Positions 1-6,336 are shown, counted from the stretch's first letter. The stretch is DNA of 7,584 nt from an uncultured Clostridia bacterium (GCA_937915775.1 CALGGQ010000059.1:1-7584), one strand, 5' to 3'. Notes: generated from the sequence alone by a model not told the origin. Translations and numbers: made by a program.

Positions 1-145
1 CTCCGGCGGGCCGACGCTCGTCGGCATGATGTCCAGCGCCCTTGGGGATGACCTGAAACGGGGTATCCTGTCCGGGATTCTTTTCCCCATTCTCCTGCTC
101 GTCGGGATTCTGCTGGTAAAGAAAACCGGCAGCAAAAAACCGTAA
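1..145 (+). CDS. C-terminal fragment of a membrane transporter, probably MFS
   Basis: The reading frame is open from base 2 and stops at TAA 143-145, giving 47 visible residues; the rest lies beyond the left edge. The fragment begins SGGPTLVGMMSSALGDDL, continues into a hydrophobic stretch of about 20 residues rich in Ile, Leu and Val, and ends in a short basic tail (KKTGSKKP). This pattern, a glycine-rich loop with LGDDL, then a last transmembrane helix and a positively charged cytoplasmic end, fits the C-terminus of major facilitator superfamily transporters. That assignment is inference from a short piece; the substrate cannot be stated. It is the only recognised plus-strand gene and converges on ilvD, sharing the hairpin at 162-206 as a transcription end. 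Confidence 0.6.
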   Translation, partial: SGGPTLVGMMSSALGDDLKRGILSGILFPILLLVGILLVKKTGSKKP

Positions 146-161
146 CGGCACGGCAGATACA

Positions 162-206
162 GAAAGAAAGGACAGAAGCTGCCGTTCGGCTTCTGCCCTT
201 TCTTTT
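162..206. terminator. Bidirectional intrinsic terminator between the transporter gene and ilvD
   Basis: Bases 163-179 pair with 189-205 in an 18-bp stem once the outer G-T pair 162/206 is counted, with a nine-base loop. The only irregular internal position is 172/196, an A-C mismatch on the plus strand but a G-U pair on the minus strand. The structure is therefore slightly better as the end of ilvD. The outer stem is all purine on one side and pyrimidine on the other, so each strand ends in a T-rich run. The stem starts inside the ilvD stop codon (205-207), so the coding sequence runs directly into its terminator. A smaller alternative hairpin, GCCG-TT-CGGC, exists at 181-190. Confidence 0.85.
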
Positions 207-1866
207 ACTGAAGAATCGCTCCCTTGTCTGCCGAGCTGACCAGCTTGGCATAACGGGCGAGATACCCGGTTTTGATCTTCGGTTCCGGGCATACCCACGC
301 TGCTCGGCGCTTTGCCAGTTCTTCTTCCGATACTTTCAGCTCAATTTTACAGTTGGGAATGTCGATTGCGATGAGATCGCCGTCCTGTACCAGTGCAATG
401 GTGCCGCCGGCAGCAGCCTCCGGGCTGACATGCCCAATGGAGGCGCCGCGCGTTGCGCCGGAAAAGCGCCCGTCGGTAATCAGTGCCACACTGGAGCCCA
501 GCCCCATTCCGACAATGGCCGACGTCGGGTTCAGCATCTCACGCATTCCCGGGCCGCCCTTCGGCCCTTCATAGCGGATAACCACCACATCACCGGCAAC
601 AATTCTGCCGCCGTTAATCGCTGCAATCGCGTCCTCCTCGCTGTCAAAGCATTTAGCCGGACCCTTGTGCTGCAGCATCGACTGCGCCACAGCGCCTTTT
701 TTCACAACGGCGCCCTCCTCGGCAAGATTGCCCTTCAGCACGGCGATGCCGCCATCCTGTGAGAACGGGTTATCCAGTTTTCTGATGATAGTACCGTCGG
801 CATCGGGTGCCGCAGCAATTCTTTCCGCCACCGTACCGCTGACGGTCAGACAGTCTGTATGAATCAGTCCGCCGCTTGCCAGCTCCTTGAGCACCGCCTG
901 CATACCGCCGACATCGTTTAAATCCGTAATGAATACGGAGGACGCCGGATTGAGCTTGCAGATTTGCGGCGTGGTGTTGCCCATATCATTGAGCTTTTGC
1001 AGGTCGATATCATGACCGGCTGCGTGCGCAATCGCCGTTAAGTGCAAAATGGTATTGGTGGAACAGCCGATTGCCATATCGCAGCGCATCGCGTTTTCAA
1101 TTGCCTGCTCGGTGATAATATCGCTCGGCTTGATGTCCTGCTCCAGCAGCGCCATCACGCGCTCGCCTGCCATTTTGGCAAGCCGCAGACGGGCGGAATA
1201 AACCGCCGGTACCGTACCCGAGCCGGGCAGCGACATACCGATTGACTCCGTCAGGCAGTTCATCGAGTTCGCCGTATACATACCGGAGCACGAGCCGCAG
1301 GTCGGGCAGGCGGTAAACGCCGTCAGCTCCAGGTTTTCATCGCTCATTTTTCCGACCGCGTTTGCGCCGACATATTCAAACTGCTCGGACAAGCCGATAG
1401 GATTCTTCGTTTCGGTGCTTTTGCCCGGCAGCATCGGACCGCCACTGATAAAGATACACGGCAGGTTCAGCCGGCACGCTGCCAGCAGCATACCCGGCAC
1501 GATTTTATCGCAGTTCGGGATAAAGACAACCGCATCCAGCGGATGCGCCGTCAGCATCACCTCAATGCTGTCTGCAATCAACTCGCGCGAGCAAAGGGAG
1601 TATTTCATACCCCGGTGGTTCATGGCAATGCCGTCGCACACGCCGATGGTGTTGAATTCAAACGGCACGCCGCCGGCGTTACGGATACCCGCCTTCACCT
1701 GCTCAGCAATTTTATCAAGATGCATATGGCCGGGAATATAGTCGCTCTTGGAATTAACTACCGCAACAAACGGCCGCTTCATCTCCAGCTCGTCTATGCC
1801 AAGCGCGCGCAGCAAAGACCGGTGCGGCGCTCTTGTCGGCCCTTCTTTTATTAAATCAGATCTCAT
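205..1866 (-). CDS. ilvD: Dihydroxy-acid dehydratase
   Basis: This cytoplasmic iron-sulfur enzyme removes water from (R)-2,3-dihydroxyisovalerate and (2R,3R)-2,3-dihydroxy-3-methylvalerate. The products are the 2-oxo acids that lead to valine, leucine and isoleucine. The 553-residue length is normal for IlvD/Edd proteins. Family signatures are clear: VNSKSDYIPGH near residue 37, VCDGIAM at 76-82, PNCDKIVPGM at 117-126, CPTCGSCSGMYTANSMNC at 187-204 and TDGRFSGATRG at 464-474. Cys119 and Cys193 match the two conserved cluster cysteines of the family; Cys77 is a candidate third ligand (inference). The start is supported by the conserved MRSDLIKEG-type N-terminus and by AAGGTG at 1871-1876, four bases before the ATG. 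It lies 31 bases downstream of lysS with no visible promoter between them, so it is probably the last gene of a greA-lysS-ilvD transcript. It ends in the hairpin at 162-206. Confidence 0.97.
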   Translation of the reverse strand: MRSDLIKEGPTRAPHRSLLRALGIDELEMKRPFVAVVNSKSDYIPGHMHLDKIAEQVKAGIRNAGGVPFEFNTIGVCDGIAMNHRGMKYSLCSRELIADSIEVMLTAHPLDAVVFIPNCDKIVPGMLLAACRLNLPCIFISGGPMLPGKSTETKNPIGLSEQFEYVGANAVGKMSDENLELTAFTACPTCGSCSGMYTANSMNCLTESIGMSLPGSGTVPAVYSARLRLAKMAGERVMALLEQDIKPSDIITEQAIENAMRCDMAIGCSTNTILHLTAIAHAAGHDIDLQKLNDMGNTTPQICKLNPASSVFITDLNDVGGMQAVLKELASGGLIHTDCLTVSGTVAERIAAAPDADGTIIRKLDNPFSQDGGIAVLKGNLAEEGAVVKKGAVAQSMLQHKGPAKCFDSEEDAIAAINGGRIVAGDVVVIRYEGPKGGPGMREMLNPTSAIVGMGLGSSVALITDGRFSGATRGASIGHVSPEAAAGGTIALVQDGDLIAIDIPNCKIELKVSEEELAKRRAAWVCPEPKIKTGYLARYAKLVSSADKGAILQ

Positions 1867-1897
1867 ATTTCACCTTCAAAAATCGAAATCATTTTTC

Positions 1898-3862
1898 TTA
1901 TTTATCGTTAAAAAGAAATTCGTCAAGATTTATATCCGATTCTTTAAAGTTTCTTTCGCGCTGCGGTGTCTGATTGTTGCCGTTTGAATTGTCGAACTTT
2001 GTTTCTTCACCTTTTCCTGATTTTGAAGAAAAGAGCGGTTTCATTGTCGGGAACAATAAGACGTCCCTGATGGAATAGCTGTCCGTCAGCAGCATCACCA
2101 ATCGGTCAATGCCGATGCCGAGACCGCCGGTCGGCGGCATACCGTATTCCAGCGCCGTGACGAAATCATGGTCAATCATATTCGCCTCGTCATCGCCCGC
2201 CTCGCGCAGCTTCATCTGCGCCTCAAAGCGTCCCATCTGGTCAATCGGGTCGTTGAGCTCGGAATAGGCGTTGCCGTATTCGCCGCCGAGAATAAACAGC
2301 TCAAAGCGTTCGGTCAGCACCGGACAGTCGGGTTTCCTCTTTGTAAGCGGCGAAACCTCCACGGGATAATCCATAATGAAGGTCGGCTGAATGAGCTGCT
2401 CCTCCACAAATTCCTCAAAGAAGGAATTGAGAATATCGCCCCAGGTTGCCTTGCCGTTTTCAATTTCAATCTCTTTTTCTTTTGCGATGGCGATTGCCTT
2501 TTCATCATCGCTCATAAAGGACGCGAAATCAACGCCGCTGTATTCCTTGACCGCCTCAACCATCGTCAACCGTCTGAACGGACTTTCAAGGTCAATTTCC
2601 GTGCCGTTAAAGGTGATGTGCAGATTGCCGTCGCACACCTCGTTCGCCGCGTTGCGGATCAGCGCCTCGGCAATATCCATCATGCCGTGGTAATCGGTAT
2701 ACGCCTGATACAGCTCAATGCAGGTAAATTCCGGATTGTGACGGACGTCCATACCCTCGTTGCGGAAGTTACGGCCGATTTCATAGACGCGCTCCATACC
2801 GCCGACAATCAGCCGCTTAAGATACAGCTCCGTCGCGATACGCAGGTACATATCCATATCCAGCGTGTTGTGGTGCGTAATGAACGGTCTTGCCGCCGCG
2901 CCGCCGGGAATCAGGTTGAGAATCGGTGTTTCCACCTCAATGAAACCGAGGTTATCCAGATAATTACGGATAGAGGTGATAATCCTTGAACGCTTGATAA
3001 AGGTATCCTTGACATCGGGATTCATAATCATATCAAGATAGCGCTTGCGGTATCTTGTATCCGTATCCGTTAAGCCGTGGAATTTTTCGGGCAGCGGCAG
3101 GAGCGACTTGGAGAGCAGGCGCAATTCCTGTGCGTGTACGGAGATTTCGCCCGTCCTGGTCTTAAAAACGAAGCCCTTAATTTCCACGATATCACCGATA
3201 TCCCACGTCTTGAACGCCTTAAAGACATCCTCGCCGACATCATTCATTCTCACATACGCCTGAATTCTGCCGTTTCTGTCCTGAATATCAATGAAGTTCG
3301 CCTTGCCCATATCGCGCCAGGTCATAATTCTGCCGGCGATGGTCACGGTCTCATTTTCGAGCGCTTCAAAGTTGTTTTTGATGTCGTCGCTGTGGTGCGT
3401 CTGTTCGGCAATCGTAATCTCAAACGGGTCGTTGCCCGTTGCCTGCAGCGCCTTGAGTTTGTCCACACGAATCTGCTTTTGCTCGTTTTCGGAGAGAACA
3501 ACCTCCGCCATCGTCATCGGAGCGGCGTTCGCGTTGTTGCCGATTTTTTCGATGATTTCCAGCACTGCCGCCTCGTTGTCCGCTTCACCGCTGAGGGCGG
3601 TGTCACCCGTTTGCAAAAACAGCGTAAACTTTACCTTATCGCCCGCTGCTTCCACCAAATACTTCGGATTGGTCTTTTCCTCATCACCCTGCAGCGTGTT
3701 CTGCACCTTCATACGGCTGTTCTTTTTGACCGCTTTCACGCCTCTTTTGCACGCATCCTCCTTATCAAAAACCGGAGATACGCCGACTGCCGCATCGTCA
3801 ATGAACAGCGTAAACGTAAAAGTGCCGTCACCCGCCTTGGTGATTTCAAACCTTCCTGCCAT
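1898..3862 (-). CDS. lysS: Lysyl-tRNA synthetase (class II) with N-terminal YegP/DUF1508-like repeats
   Basis: The enzyme attaches lysine to tRNA(Lys) in the cytoplasm. The core is typical. There is an OB-fold anticodon-binding region at about 168-250, and class II motif 1 lies near 305-325 (GFIEVETPIL). Motif 2 is at 357-380 (GRNFRNEG, then VRHNPEFT) and motif 3 at 580-592 (GLGIGIDRLVMLL, Arg587). At 654 residues it is about 150 longer than usual. Residues 1-50 begin MAGRFEITKAGDGTFTFTL and contain ACKRGVKAVKKNS. Residues 65-110 repeat the pattern with KYLVEAAGDKVKFTLFL. Both resemble YegP/DUF1508 units; E. coli YegP also begins MAG-x-FE. After the usual end (LLFPTMKP, about 608) comes a roughly 45-residue Asn/Gly/Glu-rich tail ending NLDEFLFNDK. 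The start at 3862 has GAGGT at 3870-3874, seven bases upstream. Met116 and Met118, where an ordinary LysRS would begin, lack a clear ribosome binding site. The gene sits 18 bases after greA. Confidence 0.96.
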   Translation of the reverse strand: MAGRFEITKAGDGTFTFTLFIDDAAVGVSPVFDKEDACKRGVKAVKKNSRMKVQNTLQGDEEKTNPKYLVEAAGDKVKFTLFLQTGDTALSGEADNEAAVLEIIEKIGNNANAAPMTMAEVVLSENEQKQIRVDKLKALQATGNDPFEITIAEQTHHSDDIKNNFEALENETVTIAGRIMTWRDMGKANFIDIQDRNGRIQAYVRMNDVGEDVFKAFKTWDIGDIVEIKGFVFKTRTGEISVHAQELRLLSKSLLPLPEKFHGLTDTDTRYRKRYLDMIMNPDVKDTFIKRSRIITSIRNYLDNLGFIEVETPILNLIPGGAAARPFITHHNTLDMDMYLRIATELYLKRLIVGGMERVYEIGRNFRNEGMDVRHNPEFTCIELYQAYTDYHGMMDIAEALIRNAANEVCDGNLHITFNGTEIDLESPFRRLTMVEAVKEYSGVDFASFMSDDEKAIAIAKEKEIEIENGKATWGDILNSFFEEFVEEQLIQPTFIMDYPVEVSPLTKRKPDCPVLTERFELFILGGEYGNAYSELNDPIDQMGRFEAQMKLREAGDDEANMIDHDFVTALEYGMPPTGGLGIGIDRLVMLLTDSYSIRDVLLFPTMKPLFSSKSGKGEETKFDNSNGNNQTPQRERNFKESDINLDEFLFNDK

Positions 3863-3880
3863 AGTCTTTACCTCAAAAAA

Positions 3881-4351
3881 TTATCTTTCAATCTTCTTAA
3901 TTTCAAATTCAATGTTGCCGATGGGGGCTTCCACCACCACGGTCTCGCCCTTCTTCTTGCCCATCAGCGCCATGCCGACAGGGCTTTCGTCAGAGATTTT
4001 GCCGTTTGCCGGGTCGGACTGCGAGAAGCCGACAATTTCATACACCAGCTTCGCCTTATCGTTTTTACGCACAACCGTTACCTTGGCGCCCATTGAAACG
4101 GCGTCCTTATCCACTGAGTCAATGATGACCGCGTGGTCAAGCTGATATCTCAGCTCGGTAATACGCGCTTCAATTTTCGCCTGCTCGGACTTTGCCTCAT
4201 CATATTCACTGTTTTCCGAAAGGTCGCCGTAGGAACGCGCTACCTTCAGCTTTTCCGCGATATCGTCTCTGCCCTTGCTTTCCAGATATTCAAGCTCTGC
4301 CTCCAGCTCGGCTTTGCCGGCTACTGTCATCTTAAAGACTTTTGCTGCCAT
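3881..4351 (-). CDS. greA: Transcription elongation factor GreA
   Basis: GreA enters the secondary channel of RNA polymerase and stimulates cleavage of the transcript in backtracked complexes, restarting elongation. The 156-residue length is standard. Residues 10-75 form the N-terminal antiparallel coiled coil. Its tip carries the family hallmark ARSYGDLSENSEYDEAK at 39-54, in which Asp43 and Glu46 correspond to the acidic tip residues that act with the polymerase active-site metal. Residues 85-156 form the FKBP-like C-terminal domain, including SPVGMALMGKKKGE. The start is fixed by AAGGAG at 4361-4366, nine bases before the ATG. It is the first gene of the cluster, has its own promoter at 4398-4426, and is followed after 18 bases by lysS, an arrangement common in Clostridia. 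Confidence 0.97.
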   Translation of the reverse strand: MAAKVFKMTVAGKAELEAELEYLESKGRDDIAEKLKVARSYGDLSENSEYDEAKSEQAKIEARITELRYQLDHAVIIDSVDKDAVSMGAKVTVVRKNDKAKLVYEIVGFSQSDPANGKISDESPVGMALMGKKKGETVVVEAPIGNIEFEIKKIER

Positions 4352-4397
4352 ATTGATTAACTCCTTTAAATTGAATTTGTTAATTTTTAACTAATTA

Positions 4398-4426
4398 ATT
4401 ATATATTATATATTATGTAAAGTCAA
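4398..4426 (-). promoter_or_regulatory. Sigma-A-type promoter for greA-lysS-ilvD
   Basis: On the minus strand TTGACT (4421-4426, five of six consensus bases) is followed by exactly 17 bases and TATAAT (4398-4403, perfect). Predicted transcription starts near 4391, leaving a leader of about 40 bases before the greA ATG at 4351, with no room for a riboswitch or T-box. A second TATAAT at 4405-4410 is only 10 bases from the -35 box and so is unlikely to be used with it. The region is strongly AT-rich compared with the genes on either side. Confidence 0.85.
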
Positions 4427-4431
4427 TAATG

Positions 4432-4449
4432 AAAAATGCGGAGTCCGCA
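4432..4449 (-). terminator. Second, short intrinsic terminator after the AI-2E-family gene
   Basis: On the minus strand TGCGG-ACT-CCGCA (4437-4449) makes a 5-bp stem with a three-base loop, followed immediately by five T residues (4432-4436). It lies just downstream of the stronger hairpin at 4454-4478 and five bases before the greA -35 box. It probably acts as a backup that insulates greA from read-through. Confidence 0.55.
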
Positions 4450-4453
4450 ACAC

Positions 4454-4478
4454 AAAAGAGGGCTATGAGCCCTCCTTT
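4454..4478 (-). terminator. Intrinsic terminator overlapping the stop codon of the AI-2E-family gene
   Basis: On the minus strand GAGGGCT-CAT-AGCCCTC forms a 7-bp GC-rich stem (4468-4474 with 4458-4464) and a three-base loop. A run of four T follows at 4454-4457. The TAG stop codon of the gene (4463-4465) lies in the loop and descending arm, so terminating ribosomes would cover the hairpin. The short second hairpin downstream may compensate for this. Confidence 0.8.
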
Positions 4479-5620
4479 TGAACATTGATTTTGTTTCTGC
4501 GCCGAGCAAGCCGCGGTTCCACGGTTTCCTGATACAGGATAATCACGATTGCCGCAAACGGGATGGCAAGGATAATGCCGGCAATGCCCGCAATCTTGCC
4601 GCCGAGCAGAATGAGCACCAGCGTCCATACGCCCGGGATTCCCAGCGAGCCCTTAAACAGTCTGGTTTTAATCACCGTGCCGTCGAGCGCCTGAATCACG
4701 ATAATGAACGCGAGGAAGAAAACCGCATTAATCGGTCGGTCCAGAATGAGGAAGAACACGCCGAAGGCGGCGCCGATGACGGGACCGAAGGTCGGAATAA
4801 TGTTGGTAATGGCGACCAGCACCGCAATCAGCGGCGCATACGGCATACGCATAATCAGCATAAACAGCAGCGTTGCGATGCCGACAATCAGCGCGTCCAG
4901 CAGTGTACAGCCCGCATAGCGGATGAACACCTTGTGGCAGCGCAGCAGCAACTCGTTGTGGCGCGCGAGCTTTTCCTCCCTAAGCAGCGCGGTACGCAGG
5001 GAAACCATCATCTTAATAATCTCTTTCTTTGCGGCAAGGAAGCAGAAGCCGAGCACTAAGCCGATGGCAAAGTTGGATACGCCGGTACCGATGGTGCCGA
5101 CCTGGTTGAGAATCGTGCTGATGTTGTTTTTCAGCAGGTCCACACCCTTGTCCATCGCGGTGTCAATATACTGCGAAACATTGTCAAGACTGATGCTGAT
5201 ATTCTTGCTTGCGGCAAAGGCGGTCACGGTTTCAATCAGCCCGTCGAGCTTCGCCGTATAATCGCCCCAATTGGAAACAAGCTTCGTTACGCTCTGCACC
5301 AGCGACGGAATCAGCGCGACCAGCAGCAGCGCCAACAGCAGCACGAAACATACGAGCGTGGCAATCACGGAAAAGGCGTGGCGCGAGCGCTCCTTCTTCA
5401 CTTTAAAGAATACCTTTTTCGCAAAGAAGGCAGCAATCGGGTTCAGCAGATATGCTACGATAGCGCCGATAATGACGGGCGAAATCAGCGATAAAAAGGA
5501 ATGCAGCACGCCGCCGATGGCGCCGAGATGGCTAAGCACCATATAAAACAGCACTGCCGCGCACAGCGCAAAGGTGTACGCAAACCACGGCTTTTCCAGT
5601 AAGGCTTTGATTTTTTTCAC
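4463..5620 (-). CDS. AI-2E family (PerM/TqsA-like) membrane transporter
   Basis: This is a 385-residue polytopic inner-membrane protein of the AI-2E transporter family (PF01594). Hydrophobic segments lie near residues 12-31, 40-66, 83-106, 180-197, 237-258, 262-292, 297-312 and 328-364. A non-membrane stretch at 107-170 sits between the third and fourth. The family motif NIIPTFGPVIGA is at 273-284, and the C-terminal block GIPGVWTLVLILLGGKIAG (327-345) is also characteristic. Members have been linked to autoinducer-2 export (TqsA) or to sodium/proton exchange; neither can be chosen here. The start codon is GTG (5618-5620), with GGAG at 5629-5632 spaced eight bases away. An ATG at 5626-5628 is out of frame and stops after three codons. 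It is a single-gene unit with its own promoter and two terminators. The C-terminus is basic (RLARRRNK). Confidence 0.9.
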   Translation of the reverse strand: MKKIKALLEKPWFAYTFALCAAVLFYMVLSHLGAIGGVLHSFLSLISPVIIGAIVAYLLNPIAAFFAKKVFFKVKKERSRHAFSVIATLVCFVLLLALLLVALIPSLVQSVTKLVSNWGDYTAKLDGLIETVTAFAASKNISISLDNVSQYIDTAMDKGVDLLKNNISTILNQVGTIGTGVSNFAIGLVLGFCFLAAKKEIIKMMVSLRTALLREEKLARHNELLLRCHKVFIRYAGCTLLDALIVGIATLLFMLIMRMPYAPLIAVLVAITNIIPTFGPVIGAAFGVFFLILDRPINAVFFLAFIIVIQALDGTVIKTRLFKGSLGIPGVWTLVLILLGGKIAGIAGIILAIPFAAIVIILYQETVEPRLARRRNKINVQKEGS

Positions 5621-5652
5621 GGTATCATCTCCGTTTGGTAAATTCTGACTAA

Positions 5653-5681
5653 ATTATAATATATAATTGCTCATATAGCAA
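5653..5681 (-). promoter_or_regulatory. Promoter of the AI-2E-family gene
   Basis: On the minus strand TTGCTA (5676-5681, four of six consensus bases) is followed by 17 bases and a perfect TATAAT (5653-5658). Transcription is predicted to start near 5646, giving a leader of about 26 bases that contains only the ribosome binding site. Confidence 0.75.
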
Positions 5682-5683
5682 CG

Positions 5684-5706
5684 AAAAAATTTTTGAAAAA
5701 AGTTTT
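5684..5706 (-). promoter_or_regulatory. A-tract / UP-element-like stretch upstream of the AI-2E-family promoter
   Basis: Alternating runs occupy this stretch: six A (5684-5689), five T (5690-5694), six A (5696-5701) and four T (5703-5706). Counted from the predicted start near 5646 they fall at about -38 to -60. That is where UP elements contact the alpha subunit of RNA polymerase. They could compensate for the imperfect -35 box. Function is inferred from position and composition only. Confidence 0.4.
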
Positions 5707-5751
5707 GCATTTAATGTTCGTTTAAGAAACAGGGGTTATTCTTTAGTCAAC

Positions 5752-5773
5752 GAAGGGAGATAAGAAACCCTTC
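5752..5773 (-). other. Hairpin overlapping the end of a possible mini-ORF
   Basis: GAAGGG (5752-5757) pairs with CCCTTC (5768-5773), giving a perfect 6-bp stem with a 10-base loop. On the minus strand it starts inside the stop codon of the mini-ORF at 5772-5801. No T-run follows in that direction, so it is not a standard terminator. A competing pairing exists between GGGGTT near 5732-5737 and AACCC at 5766-5770. Its role is unknown. Confidence 0.35.
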
Positions 5774-5801
5774 AACATGATTTAGCTTTAGATTTTTTCA
5801 T
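5772..5801 (-). CDS. Possible mini-ORF of 9 codons with a strong ribosome binding site
   Basis: On the minus strand AAGGAG (5811-5816) stands nine bases before an ATG at 5799-5801. Reading from there gives MKKSKAKSC and then TGA at 5772-5774. An in-frame ATG two codons upstream (5805-5807) would add MK but is only three bases from the AAGGAG. It lies just after the lysC terminator and about 90 bases before the AI-2E-family promoter, with a hairpin starting at its stop codon. No promoter was seen directly upstream, so it may depend on read-through from lysC. I do not recognise the peptide. It could be a leader or regulatory peptide, a remnant of a larger gene, or chance. Confidence 0.3.
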   Translation of the reverse strand: MKKSKAKSC

Positions 5802-5816
5802 TTTCATACTCTCCTT

Positions 5817-5857
5817 AAAAAAGAAAAGCCGTCCGGTTTATCCGGGCGGTTTTTCTT
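5817..5857. terminator. Intrinsic terminator of hom-lysC, possibly bidirectional
   Basis: Bases 5821-5836 pair with 5842-5857 around a five-base loop, giving a 16-bp structure with a GC-rich core and an A/T-rich base. It starts five bases after the lysC stop codon. On the minus strand the descending arm runs into TTTTCTTTTTT, as expected of a terminator. Two positions (5828/5850 and 5832/5846) are G-U pairs on the plus strand but A-C mismatches on the minus strand. The fold is therefore more regular in plus-strand RNA, although no plus-strand gene is evident nearby. Confidence 0.8.
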
Positions 5858-5862
5858 ATGTG

Positions 5863-6336
5863 TTAGTCGTTCGGAATAAAAGCGCTGTGAACGGCGCTGA
5901 CGGCACGGTCAGCATCGGCAGCGTCAATAATGACGGAGATTTTTATCTCAGAGGTGGAAATCATCTTGATGTTGATACCGCGCTCATACAGCGCTTCAAA
6001 CATCTTGGACGCGGTGCCCGGATGCGATTCCATGCCGGCGCCGACAATGGAAACCTTGGCGATTTCCGTATCGCACACAATCTGCGCACCCTCGAGCACA
6101 GGCAAATCCTTCAGCATTTCAACTGCAACAGGACCGTTTTCCTTGCTGACGCTGAACACGATATCCTTGGTGCCGTTACGCCCAAAGGACTGTAAAATAA
6201 TATCCACGTTAATCTGCTTGGCGGAAAGCTGTGAGAAAATGCGGAAGGCTACACCCGGGCTATCCTGCACGCCGAGGATGGAGACAAGCGCCACATCCTT
6301 ATCCTTTGTTACGCCGCGAATTAACATTTTTTCCAT
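5863..6336 (-). CDS. lysC: Probable in-frame aspartokinase beta subunit (internal start within lysC)
   Basis: Within lysC, the minus strand carries AAGGAGGT (6344-6351), a full match to the anti-Shine-Dalgarno sequence. It is spaced seven bases from an in-frame ATG (6334-6336, Met246). Translation from there gives 157 residues starting MEKMLIRGVT and consisting only of the two ACT regulatory domains. In Bacillus subtilis aspartokinase II, lysC is known to encode both an alpha subunit and a beta subunit made from an internal start at the equivalent place, forming an alpha2-beta2 enzyme. The perfect ribosome binding site at the domain boundary supports the same arrangement here. Met249 is a less well placed alternative. 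Confidence 0.75.
   Translation of the reverse strand: MEKMLIRGVTKDKDVALVSILGVQDSPGVAFRIFSQLSAKQINVDIILQSFGRNGTKDIVFSVSKENGPVAVEMLKDLPVLEGAQIVCDTEIAKVSIVGAGMESHPGTASKMFEALYERGINIKMISTSEIKISVIIDAADADRAVSAVHSAFIPND

Noticed and set aside
1876..1897. Weak A/T-only inverted repeat between lysS and ilvD
   Set aside because: A six-pair stem of only A-T pairs without a GC core is not a credible terminator or control element.
2168..2989. Long plus-strand open frame of 273 codons opposite lysS
   Set aside because: It is antisense to a confidently identified synthetase. The translation has no recognisable domain and looks like a complement-frame shadow (many His, Arg, Val, Leu). No ribosome binding site or promoter was noticed.
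3077..4145. Overlapping plus-strand open frames of 339 and 284 codons opposite lysS and greA
   Set aside because: They overlap each other in different frames and lie wholly on the complement of lysS and greA. Long antisense frames are expected from the codon bias of these genes.
4352..4397. Possible riboswitch or T-box in the greA leader
   Set aside because: The predicted leader is only about 40 AT-rich bases with no stable structure, too short for such an element.
4478..5059. Plus-strand open frame of 193 codons opposite the AI-2E-family gene
   Set aside because: The Asn/Arg/Gln/Glu-rich composition is what results from reading the complement of hydrophobic membrane-protein codons. There is no independent evidence for a gene.
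5617..5628. Three-codon ATG-ATA-CCG-TGA overlapping the GTG start of the AI-2E-family gene
   Set aside because: The ATG directly abuts the ribosome binding site (GGAG-ATG), too close for initiation. GTG at the proper spacing explains the region.
5745..5750. TTGACT on the minus strand upstream of the AI-2E-family gene
   Set aside because: The best -10 candidates at normal spacing (around 5721-5728) match the consensus at three positions or fewer. The site at 5653-5681 is far better.
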